From Gemmataceae bacterium (lineage in GTDB: Bacteria > Planctomycetota > Planctomycetia > Gemmatales > Gemmataceae), in assembly GCA_947490035.1 (NCBI GenBank), contig CANLGS010000391.1, positions 1-5,044 on the forward strand: 5,044 nucleotides of DNA, in the 5' to 3' direction. Position 1 is the first letter of the stretch, and each line of letters opens with the position of its first letter. Positions 1 to 5,044 of this stretch are shown in pieces. A program made the translations under genes and the position numbers. The notes beneath the pieces are model-generated. The model was not told the origin of the DNA. It was given only the letters and a program-made list of their open reading frames with translations, and did not search any database.

Positions 1-1268
1 CACACTCCCACCGCCACCAACAGCAGCGCCGCACCCGCGCACCCGGCGCGGCGTGGTTCTTCCGGCGGCAACTCCAACACCTCTTCGGGAATCTCTTCCA
101 GCACCCCGACTTCTTCCTCCGGAATCTCCTCAAGGGGAATGTCTTCGCCCGGTGCCGCGGCCCACAACCCGGCGTCCTCACCGGGCGCGTCGGCCAGCGT
201 CACCGCGTCCACGAGCGAACGCGGCGCCTGGGCGGTCGCCCACTTCAGCAGCAAGTCGCGCGCCTCCGCTGCGGTCGCGGGGCGTGCGTGTTGTTCCTTC
301 GCCATAAGGGAATGCACGATCCGCGCGAAGTCGGGCGGCACGTGCGCGAGCGCCGGCGGCGGGTCGTCGCGGTGGCGCTGGATTTTCTCCTTCGTGGTCG
401 CGGCGGGGAAGGGCACCGACCCGTTGAGCGCGAACGCCAAGGTGCACCCGAGGCCGTACAGGTCGGCCGCCGGGCCGACGGCGCTGGCGTCGCGCGCCTG
501 CTCGGGCGCAAGGTAGTCCATCGTGCCGACGGCGTACCCGCGACCGCCGACGATGGTCGGGTCCGCGGGCAGCGGTTCCCCCGGCGCGTACGCGAGGCCG
601 AGGTCGAGCAACACGCCGCGCCCGTCGGAGCGAACCATGATGTTGCCCGGCTTCACGTCGCGGTGGATCAGCCCGCGCGCGTGGATGTGGGCCAGCCCCG
701 CGGCCACGTCCGCTCCGACGCGGGCCGCGTCGCCCACCGCGAGCGGCCCGCCGGCGATGACGACTTGCCGAAGCGTGCGCCCGGAGACGTACTCCATCGC
801 GAGGTAGTGGACGTCGTCCGTCTCGCCGGCCGCGAACGTGCGCACCACGTTCGGGTGTGCGACGCGCCGGCCGAGGTCCATCTCGCGCAAGAACCGGGCC
901 AGCGCCTTCGGGTCGCGCGCCGCCTGCCGGTTCGGCAGCAGCTTGAGCGCGGCCAGTTCCGAGTCGCCCAGCGCTTCGGACTGCCGCCGGTCGCGCGCGA
1001 GGTACACGACGGTGCCCATGCCGCCGCGGCCGAGCGGCGCCAGCACGCTGTACGGACCGAGAACCAGCCCCTGCCAGCGCCCGTTCAGCAGCTTGTCAAC
1101 TTGGTAGTGAGTGAGCGTGCCGTTGCGCAGGAGCGTGTCGGTGAGGTCGCGTGCGGAGCCGTCGTGGCGCGCCGCGAGGCGGTCGAGGTCGGCGGGATCG
1201 ACGAGCCGGCTGCGGCGCAGCGTCACGAGGAACGTTCCGAGCGGCGGGTCGGCCGCGCCGGGCGTCAT
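1..1268 (-). CDS. Hanks-type Ser/Thr protein kinase, membrane-anchored (C-terminus beyond window)
   Basis: My translation of the minus strand from the ATG at 1268 gives 422 codons without a stop, so the gene continues past position 1. The kinase should transfer phosphate from ATP to Ser/Thr on partner proteins. The core is complete: glycine loop G80-x-G82-x-x-G85, beta3 lysine K109 (ALKLL), helix-C glutamate E129, catalytic loop HRDVKPGN with D204, K206 and N209, the magnesium motif as DLG (D222) rather than DFG, APE at 254-256, and DLYGLG at 269-274. Residues 1-70 are a helical lead-in (LTHYQ at 52-56, GLVLGPY at 67-73), which I recall as common before planctomycete kinases. Residues 375-404 are very acidic and Pro-rich with EEIPEE twice, and a hydrophobic segment, probably a membrane helix, begins near 408. 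The sensor part is not visible. The start is set by the ATGA overlap with the upstream gene; no clear ribosome-binding site precedes it. Confidence 0.93.
   Translation of the reverse strand, partial: MTPGAADPPLGTFLVTLRRSRLVDPADLDRLAARHDGSARDLTDTLLRNGTLTHYQVDKLLNGRWQGLVLGPYSVLAPLGRGGMGTVVYLARDRRQSEALGDSELAALKLLPNRQAARDPKALARFLREMDLGRRVAHPNVVRTFAAGETDDVHYLAMEYVSGRTLRQVVIAGGPLAVGDAARVGADVAAGLAHIHARGLIHRDVKPGNIMVRSDGRGVLLDLGLAYAPGEPLPADPTIVGGRGYAVGTMDYLAPEQARDASAVGPAADLYGLGCTLAFALNGSVPFPAATTKEKIQRHRDDPPPALAHVPPDFARIVHSLMAKEQHARPATAAEARDLLLKWATAQAPRSLVDAVTLADAPGEDAGLWAAAPGEDIPLEEIPEEEVGVLEEIPEEVLELPPEEPRRAGCAGAALLLVAVGV
1265..1268 (-). promoter_or_regulatory. ATGA stop/start overlap joining the fusion gene to the kinase gene
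   Basis: On the minus strand the kinase ATG (1268-1266) overlaps the TGA (1267-1265) that ends the oxidoreductase-CutC gene. The bases just upstream (gtcgaaccgct) have no Shine-Dalgarno run, so kinase translation probably depends on ribosomes terminating at the upstream gene. The overlap is read directly; the coupling is inference. Confidence 0.75.
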
Positions 1269-3118
1269 AGCGGTTCGACCAGTGCGTCGAGGTTCTGACG
1301 CAGGCACTGAATCGCGTCCGCGTCCAGTTCGGTGAGGCTGCCCATCGCAGACGCGAGCGCCGCGCGCGTTCGCAGGCCGTTGTCGGGGAGCGCGAGGCGC
1401 GGGCCGGCGTGGACCTGATCGCACCGCGTCGCGCGGACCAGTTCGGCGACGTTGTCGGCGCGCACGTGGCCCGCCGGCACCACGCTGATCTGCCAGCCGG
1501 CGTGCTGGACGAGCGCCGCGAGGTGGTTCGTTCCGCACTCGGCCGTCGTCTGGCCGCCGCTCGTCAGCACGCGGTCGAACTCCAGTTCGATGAGCGCGTC
1601 GAGCGCCACCAACTGTTCCGGCAGGAAGTCGAACGCGCGGTGGAACACCGCCTTGCCGCGGTGCTCCTGCGCCGTCCGAACCAGCGTGTGGCACCAGTCG
1701 CGGTGGATGTGCCCCTTCTGCGTCAACGCGGCGAAGACGATGCCGTCGGCGCCTTCGCTCAGGAACGCCTCGGCGTCATCGACCATGACGGCGAACTCGG
1801 TGGCGGAGTACGCGAACCCGCCTGGGCGCGGGCGGATCAGCACGTACAGCGGCACGTTCTCCGCGACCGCGCGCACCGCGCGGAACAGGCCGATGCTCGG
1901 CGTCAGCCCGCCGAGCGCGAGGCCGCTGGACAGTTCCAGGCGGTCGGCGCCGGCGCGTGTCGCGGTCACGGCTTCCGCCGGCGTTGTGATTGCGACCTCC
2001 AGTTCGTAGCGCCGCGGGCGGCCGACCGTGTACCGGTCATCGCGCCGGCCGAGGTCGTTGAGCAACTGGCCGATGCGGTTCGCCGCGGCCGCGCCCGACG
2101 CGACGGCCGCGTCCGCCGGTTCGGGGTTGGAACCGGCGAAGCCGTCGCCCGCGAGGACCACCGCCGAGTCGCGGAGCAGCGCGCACGGCAGCGCGACCGG
2201 CGACACCGGGCGCGCCCACTTCCACTTTTGCACCCAGACCTGCGCGGGGTCGAGCGGTTCACCCACCCACGGCCGCAGACGCAGCAGAAGTAGTTCGATC
2301 AGCCGCGCGTCGGGTTCGTTCCAGTGCGCCTGTGCCCACTCGTCGGTGGTCAGCGCGGTGATCGCGGGGCCGACCGCGCTGACGCCCTTCAGGTGGTTGT
2401 CGGTGATCCATTCGAGCGCGCCGTCGCCCAGCCACACGCCGCCGGGTTGGAGCGCGTCGTTGCCCGCGAACATGCCGTAGATCGCGATGCACCGCGAGTA
2501 TGTCACCGTGCGGAGCGCGTCGCGGATCGCGTCGGGAATGGGAACGTTGTTCCGTTCGATGAGTTCGAGCGCCTGCGGCAGCGGCGGCGTGACGACGAGC
2601 GCGTTCGCGTAGACCGTGGTCAGGTGGCCGTCGCGCAGCGAGCGGGTGTGGATGCGCCACCCGTCGTCGGTGCGGTCCAACTTTTCCGCCAGCGTGTGGT
2701 CTCGGAAGTCGATGCGGTCGGCGTGCGCGGTGAGCAGCCGGAACGCGAGTTCGCGCATCCCGCCGGTGAACGACAGCCCCGTGATCTCCTCGCCCCCAGC
2801 CTCACCGGAGGCGCCGACGCGACCGACTTCGCGGACCGCGTAGAATCGCTCGTCTGCCAGTTCGTCAGAGAGCATCGCGGTGAGCGGGTCGCCCGCCCGG
2901 CGCGTGCCGGCGTGCCGCGCGTACAGCAGCGGCGGGCCGAGGTCGAACTTCGCCTTGCGGCCGTCCGGCAGATCGACGGTGCGCGTACACATGCGCCCGC
3001 CGCCGAACCGACCCTTGTCGATGATCGTGACTTCGGGCGGCGACGGGCGCGAGAGCAGCCGGTGCGCCGCGGTCAGCCCCGCGAGGCCGGCGCCGATGAT
3101 CGCGACGCGCGGCGTCAT
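1265..3118 (-). CDS. Renalase-like FAD oxidoreductase fused to a CutC domain
   Basis: One uninterrupted 617-residue frame carries two domains. Residues 1-350 form a Rossmann FAD-binding oxidoreductase of the renalase/amine-oxidase type: GAGLAGL at 9-15, acidic D34 closing beta2, GGGRMCTR at 39-46, QKWKWARPVSP at 297-307, and the C-terminal FAD motif VLAGDGFAGSNPEPADAA at 321-338. Bacterial renalases oxidise misreduced NAD(P)H isomers; whether this one does is unknown. Residues 371-617 match full-length CutC (a TIM-barrel family annotated as copper homeostasis): GADRLEL 390-396, GGLTPS 403-408, IRPRPGGFAYS 428-438, VFHRAFD 491-497, RVLTSGG 516-522. The linker is only about 20 residues. No signal peptide is visible, so it is probably cytoplasmic. 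The ATG at 3118 is chosen because it opens the FAD fold at once and overlaps the dipeptidase stop; in-frame extension to 3409 lies inside the dipeptidase gene. The A376 and S397 positions carry cysteines (C31, C52) in human CutC. Domain calls are firm, exact substrates are not. Confidence 0.92.
   Translation of the reverse strand: MTPRVAIIGAGLAGLTAAHRLLSRPSPPEVTIIDKGRFGGGRMCTRTVDLPDGRKAKFDLGPPLLYARHAGTRRAGDPLTAMLSDELADERFYAVREVGRVGASGEAGGEEITGLSFTGGMRELAFRLLTAHADRIDFRDHTLAEKLDRTDDGWRIHTRSLRDGHLTTVYANALVVTPPLPQALELIERNNVPIPDAIRDALRTVTYSRCIAIYGMFAGNDALQPGGVWLGDGALEWITDNHLKGVSAVGPAITALTTDEWAQAHWNEPDARLIELLLLRLRPWVGEPLDPAQVWVQKWKWARPVSPVALPCALLRDSAVVLAGDGFAGSNPEPADAAVASGAAAANRIGQLLNDLGRRDDRYTVGRPRRYELEVAITTPAEAVTATRAGADRLELSSGLALGGLTPSIGLFRAVRAVAENVPLYVLIRPRPGGFAYSATEFAVMVDDAEAFLSEGADGIVFAALTQKGHIHRDWCHTLVRTAQEHRGKAVFHRAFDFLPEQLVALDALIELEFDRVLTSGGQTTAECGTNHLAALVQHAGWQISVVPAGHVRADNVAELVRATRCDQVHAGPRLALPDNGLRTRAALASAMGSLTELDADAIQCLRQNLDALVEPL
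3115..3118 (-). promoter_or_regulatory. ATGA stop/start overlap joining the dipeptidase gene to the fusion gene
   Basis: The ATG of the oxidoreductase-CutC gene (3118-3116) overlaps the dipeptidase TGA (3117-3115). A purine-rich stretch (gaagggcgg) sits just upstream inside the dipeptidase coding sequence and could serve as a weak ribosome-binding site. This fixes the start of the downstream gene and implies coupled translation. Confidence 0.75.
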
Positions 3119-4359
3119 GGTCCGCCCTTCGCCCAGTCGCGGCTCACCTTTTCGGCGTCCGCGAACACCCGCATCAGGTTCCCGCCCAGCACCTTGTGAA
3201 TCTGCTCCTTCGTGTACCCGCGGTCGAGTAGCAACTGCGTGATGAGCGGGTAGCACGACACGTCCGACATCTGCGTCGGCAGCTTCGGCACGCCGTCGAA
3301 GTCCGAGCCGATCCCGACGCAGTCGATCCCCGCGACCTTCACGACGTGGTCGATGTGCTTCACGATGTCGGTCACATCGCCGGCGGGGTAGTCGTTGGTT
3401 TTGGCCCACGCGCGGAAGGCGTCCTTGTACTTCGCGTCGTCGTCGGGGAACTGCTTCTTCAGTTCGCGGCCCTTCTCGAACATGAGCTTCATCGCGCGCG
3501 CGCCGTCGGGCGTGAGGAACCCGCTGTAGAAGTTCACCATCACCACGCCGCGGTTCTCCTTCACCAGCTTCAGCACGTCGTCGGGGACGTTCCGCGCGTG
3601 GTCCGCGACCGCCCGCGCCGACGAGTGCGAGAAGATGACCGGCGCCTTCGTTGCTTTCAGTGCGGCCTTCATCGTGTCGGGCGAGACGTGCGACAGATCG
3701 ACCATCATGCCGAGCCGGTTCATCTCGTGAACCACGTTCACGCCAAACGGCGTTAAGCCGTTCGCGCGTGGTTCATCCGAACACGAGTCGGCCCAGTCGA
3801 GCGAGTCGGAGTGCGTGAGCGTCATGTACCGCGCGCCGAGCTTGTACAGGTTGCGGAGCAGCGGCAGCGAGTTGTCGATCGCGTGGCCGCCTTCGACCCC
3901 GATGAGGCACGCGATCTTGCCGCCCTTGCGCACGCGGAGGATGTCTTCGGTGCTGTACGCCATCGTGAACGTGTCGGGGTAGCGGCGGGCGAGTTCGTGG
4001 ATCACGTCGATCTGTTCGATCGTCATCTTGACCGCGGTGCCCGCCTTCGCGGTGGACGACGGCACCCACGCGCTCCAGAACTGTGCGCCCACGTTCCCTT
4101 TTTTGAGCCGCGCGATGTCGGTGTGGAACTTCTTCTGCGGCTTGGTCAGGTCGATGTTCTTGAAGCCGGGGCCGTCGTTCTCGCGCAGTTCCCACGGCAG
4201 GTCGTTGTGCCCGTCGATGAGCAGCGCCTCGTCGTGGATCGCGCGCGCCTTCTCTGACACGACGATGGTCTTTGGCGCGGCGGGCGTGTCAACCGCGGGC
4301 GAGCGTGGCAACCCTAGCGCGACCGCGGCGAGGAGCGAAGCGAACAGGATTCGGCGCAT
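3115..4359 (-). CDS. Exported zinc dipeptidase, peptidase family M19 (renal/membrane dipeptidase type)
   Basis: A 414-residue protein that should hydrolyse dipeptides, including ones with a D-residue at the C-terminal position, using two zinc ions. An N-terminal signal peptide is clear: MRR followed by a hydrophobic core (ILFASLLAAVALG) and a probable cleavage region near residues 18-27, with no lipobox cysteine, so it is secreted or periplasmic. The M19 ligand set is complete: H51 and D53 in IDGHNDLPW, bridging E156 in GVEGGHA, H224 in DLSHVS and H245 in FSHSSA. The substrate-site residues H183 (THSD), R256 (ARNVPDDVL) and D353 (GSDFDG) are also kept, matching H152, R230 and D288 of human renal dipeptidase. 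Length fits the family. The ATG at 4359 is chosen because it begins the signal peptide; the in-frame extension to 4554 is low-complexity sequence running through the repeat cluster. It is the first gene of the minus-strand operon. No Shine-Dalgarno sequence is seen. Confidence 0.95.
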   Translation of the reverse strand: MRRILFASLLAAVALGLPRSPAVDTPAAPKTIVVSEKARAIHDEALLIDGHNDLPWELRENDGPGFKNIDLTKPQKKFHTDIARLKKGNVGAQFWSAWVPSSTAKAGTAVKMTIEQIDVIHELARRYPDTFTMAYSTEDILRVRKGGKIACLIGVEGGHAIDNSLPLLRNLYKLGARYMTLTHSDSLDWADSCSDEPRANGLTPFGVNVVHEMNRLGMMVDLSHVSPDTMKAALKATKAPVIFSHSSARAVADHARNVPDDVLKLVKENRGVVMVNFYSGFLTPDGARAMKLMFEKGRELKKQFPDDDAKYKDAFRAWAKTNDYPAGDVTDIVKHIDHVVKVAGIDCVGIGSDFDGVPKLPTQMSDVSCYPLITQLLLDRGYTKEQIHKVLGGNLMRVFADAEKVSRDWAKGGP

Positions 4360-4394
4360 GGCGGGATGCTCGCGTGCGAAGCGGTGAGAGGTGA

Positions 4395-4406
4395 GTATCA
4401 CGATAC
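4395..4406. repeat. Short palindrome overlapping the candidate operon -10
   Basis: GTATC-AC-GATAC is a 5-2-5 inverted repeat, 36 bases upstream of the dipeptidase ATG. It covers the best -10 candidate for the minus-strand operon, so it has the placement of a repressor operator. A 12-bp palindrome can occur by chance, so the role is inference. Confidence 0.35.
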
Positions 4407-4428
4407 CGGAGAGGGCCGCACGGGGCAA
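4400..4428 (-). promoter_or_regulatory. Candidate sigma70-type promoter for the three-gene operon
   Basis: Reading the minus strand, TTGCCC (4428-4423) is followed after 17 bases by TATCGT (4405-4400). Each hexamer matches 4 of 6 consensus positions. Transcription would start near 4393 and leave a leader of about 34 bases before the ATG. The spacing is ideal but the hexamers are imperfect. Confidence 0.3.
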
Positions 4429-4474
4429 ACGCGATGCGGCGCCGCCAAGGGCGCCGGAAGTGCGAGCGATTTGT

Positions 4475-4514
4475 CCAAGACCGCCCAAGACCGCCGAAGG
4501 CCGCCCAAGACCGC
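4475..4514. repeat. Tandem decamer array, unit CCAAGACCGC, four copies
   Basis: Four head-to-tail 10-base units lie at 4475-4484, 4485-4494, 4495-4504 and 4505-4514. Units 1, 2 and 4 are identical; unit 3 reads CGAAGGCCGC, two differences. A 10-base period places each copy about one helical turn apart, on the same DNA face. The last unit is the left arm of the perfect palindrome that follows. Confidence 0.85.
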
Positions 4515-4530
4515 CACGTGGCGGTCTTGG
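4505..4530. repeat. Perfect 26-bp palindrome ending the decamer array
   Basis: CCAAGACCGCCAC (4505-4517) is followed directly by its exact reverse complement GTGGCGGTCTTGG (4518-4530). The right arm can also pair with the first decamer unit over 12 bases (4473-4484 with 4521-4532), so alternative stem-loops can compete. No T-run follows on either strand and no gene reads into it, which argues against a simple terminator. Confidence 0.85.
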
Positions 4531-4542
4531 ACCAACCGCTGT

Positions 4543-4556
4543 AAATGCCAGCATTT
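4543..4556. repeat. Small AT-rich palindrome AAATGC-CA-GCATTT
   Basis: A 6-2-6 inverted repeat just after the decamer palindrome. It could be a protein-binding site or a minor hairpin. Its significance alone is low; it is recorded because of the cluster it belongs to. Confidence 0.45.
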
Positions 4557-4597
4557 TGTGAGGAGGTCGTCAAAGAGCGCCAATGGAGCCACCCCGG

Positions 4598-4627
4598 TGG
4601 TTTTAGCCCTCTCCGAGGGCTAAACCA
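4598..4627. repeat. Strong stem-loop between the divergent genes
   Basis: The left arm TGGTTTTAGCCCT (4598-4610) pairs with AGGGCTAAACCA (4616-4627), giving 12 base pairs with one bulged T around the loop CTCCG. It resembles a terminator stem, but no U-tract follows in either direction and no gene ends nearby. It may be an extragenic palindromic repeat or a leader-RNA fold. Confidence 0.75.
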
Positions 4628-4652
4628 ATCGACGGCGTGGCCGCGCGAGCTT

Positions 4653-4682
4653 TTGGCTCCGCGATCCGCTGGGGCATAAATA
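4653..4682 (+). promoter_or_regulatory. Candidate promoter for the zinc-ribbon gene
   Basis: TTGGCT (4653-4658, reading ttggct from the run tttt-ggctcc) lies 18 bases before TAAATA (4677-4682), or 16 before CATAAA (4675-4680), in the most AT-rich patch of the region. The patch ends about 20 bases before the ATG, so the leader would be very short. The -35 match is weak. Confidence 0.25.
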
Positions 4683-4701
4683 TCACGTTTTGGCGCGCGC
4701 A

Positions 4702-4971
4702 ATGTCAGGCGACGACGAAACCCTGAGCTTCGAGGAACACCGGCGGAGGCGGGACGAGAACGCCAGCCTCGTGCCGTGTGCGCGGTGCGGCAAGGCGATC
4801 CTCGCGACTGCGACGCGCTGCCCGGAGTGCGGCGTTCACTTTGGGGGCGAAGCCCAGGAGTTCACCCACGAATCGGAGCGCGCCGCGCCGCGGCCAGGAA
4901 CGCCCGCGTGGGTGATCGTCCTCGCGGTGCTAGTGTTGCTTGCGATGTTGCTTGGCGTTCTGTTACCTTGA
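4702..4971 (+). CDS. Small zinc-ribbon protein with C-terminal membrane helix
   Basis: An 89-residue protein of unknown function. Residues 1-22 are charged (FEEHRRRRDEN). Residues 26-43 form a zinc-ribbon knuckle pair, C26-x2-C29 and C40-x2-C43 (PCARCG, CPECG). A hydrophilic linker with HESER follows, and residues 70-88 form a single hydrophobic helix ending at the last residue, so the protein is probably tail-anchored with the zinc ribbon in the cytoplasm. I recall similar short proteins in Gemmata-type genomes, but no function is known to me. The ATG at 4702 is preferred over an in-frame TTG at 4690, because the family-like MSxDDExLxFEEHRRRR start follows it. No Shine-Dalgarno sequence is seen before either. 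It is transcribed away from the operon and appears to be a single gene closed by a hairpin. Confidence 0.82.
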   Translation: MSGDDETLSFEEHRRRRDENASLVPCARCGKAILATATRCPECGVHFGGEAQEFTHESERAAPRPGTPAWVIVLAVLVLLAMLLGVLLP

Positions 4972-4976
4972 AACGC

Positions 4977-5007
4977 GACGCGGCCAGGGAGTTACCCCGG
5001 CCGCGTC
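4977..5007 (+). terminator. Hairpin terminator candidate after the zinc-ribbon gene
   Basis: GACGCGGCC (4977-4985) pairs perfectly with GGCCGCGTC (4999-5007). After one A/C mismatch, GGG (4987-4989) pairs with CCC (4995-4997), leaving loop AGTTA. The stem begins 6 bases after the stop codon. Only a weak T-content (atgttgtg) follows, so intrinsic termination is likely but not textbook. Confidence 0.6.
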
Positions 5008-5012
5008 ATGTT

Positions 5013-5033
5013 GTGCGCCCCTTCGGGTCGCAC
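5013..5033. terminator. Second hairpin, possible back-to-back terminator
   Basis: GTGCG (5013-5017) pairs with CGCAC (5029-5033), with inner CCC/GGG pairs, one bulged T and a CTTC loop. It follows the first hairpin by 5 bases. It may reinforce termination or serve a gene beyond the window edge. Nothing is recognised in the last 11 bases. Confidence 0.4.
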
Positions 5034-5044
5034 GCTAAACATCA

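Larger units (their letters stand above)
4360..4701. other. Divergent intergenic region rich in palindromes
   Basis: These 342 bases separate the minus-strand operon from the plus-strand zinc-ribbon gene. Frames on both strands across it give Arg/Trp/Gly-rich translations with no recognisable domain, so I see no gene here. It holds candidate promoters near both ends, a short palindrome, a tandem decamer array closing in a perfect 26-bp palindrome, a small AT-rich palindrome, and a strong stem-loop. Flanking arms ggagcca (4585-4591) and tggctcc (4654-4660) could also pair and enclose the stem-loop, forming one larger fold. Confidence 0.8.

Noticed and set aside
288..1298. Long plus-strand open frame of 336 codons opposite the kinase
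   Set aside because: Its translation is Arg/Val/Ala-rich with no domain, while the opposite strand encodes a complete kinase core. Long antisense frames are expected at this GC content.
2037..2065. A frameshift or separate CutC start at the domain junction
   Set aside because: An ATGA occurs at 2040-2037, but its stop and start are in the two other frames, so two indels would be needed. The in-frame TTG at 2065 (residue 352) has no supporting context. The fused frame is open throughout.
1409..2293. Plus-strand open frame of 294 codons opposite the fusion gene
   Set aside because: Arg-rich shadow of the CutC and FAD coding sequence, with no recognisable motif.
2324..3199. Plus-strand open frame of 291 codons
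   Set aside because: Shadow of the FAD oxidoreductase gene; low-complexity translation.
3119..3409. N-terminal extension of the fusion protein by 97 residues
   Set aside because: It lies wholly within the dipeptidase gene in another frame and is Arg-rich. The Rossmann fold begins right at the ATG at 3118.
4475..4530. CRISPR array
   Set aside because: The 10-base units are directly tandem with no spacers, and no cas genes are present.
4360..4554. N-terminal extension of the dipeptidase by 65 residues
   Set aside because: It runs through the repeat cluster, is not family-like, and would bury the clear signal peptide that starts at 4359.
4598..4627. Intrinsic terminator
   Set aside because: No gene on either strand ends before it and there is no U-tract, so it is recorded as a repeat instead.
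4690..4701. TTG start giving four extra residues (MARA) on the zinc-ribbon protein
   Set aside because: The ATG at 4702 is a better start codon, and no ribosome-binding site favours the TTG.
4289..4702. Minus-strand open frame of 137 codons in the intergenic region
   Set aside because: It overlaps the dipeptidase start, passes through the palindromes and has an Arg/Trp-rich translation without domains.

Overview
The window is GC-rich bacterial chromosome. Two signs point to a planctomycete, most likely of the Gemmata group: a Hanks-type Ser/Thr kinase with the N-terminal 'LTHYQ...LLNGR...GLVLGPY' lead-in, and a small CxxC/CxxC zinc-ribbon protein with a C-terminal membrane helix. This placement is inference from recalled family patterns; no search was run.

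Layout. Positions 4359 down to 1 hold one minus-strand run of three genes: (i) an exported M19 (renal-type, membrane) dipeptidase, 3115-4359; (ii) a 617-residue protein joining a renalase-like FAD oxidoreductase to a complete CutC domain, 1265-3118; (iii) a Ser/Thr protein kinase that starts at 1268 and leaves the window at position 1. Both gene junctions are 4-base ATGA overlaps, so the three genes form one tightly packed, probably translationally coupled operon. Positions 4360-4701 are a divergent intergenic region with an unusual density of palindromes: a tandem decamer array ending in a 26-bp perfect palindrome, a small palindrome, and a strong stem-loop. The zinc-ribbon membrane protein (4702-4971, plus strand) follows, and then two consecutive hairpins, the first a good terminator candidate.

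How the genes fit together. No single pathway links a dipeptidase, an oxidoreductase-CutC fusion and a kinase. The shared operon shows co-expression only. The dipeptidase should act outside the cytoplasm, the fusion protein in the cytoplasm, and the kinase at the membrane with a cytoplasmic catalytic domain. The most unusual items are the FAD-oxidoreductase/CutC fusion, whose CutC part lacks the two cysteines proposed to bind copper in human CutC, and the palindrome cluster between the divergent genes.
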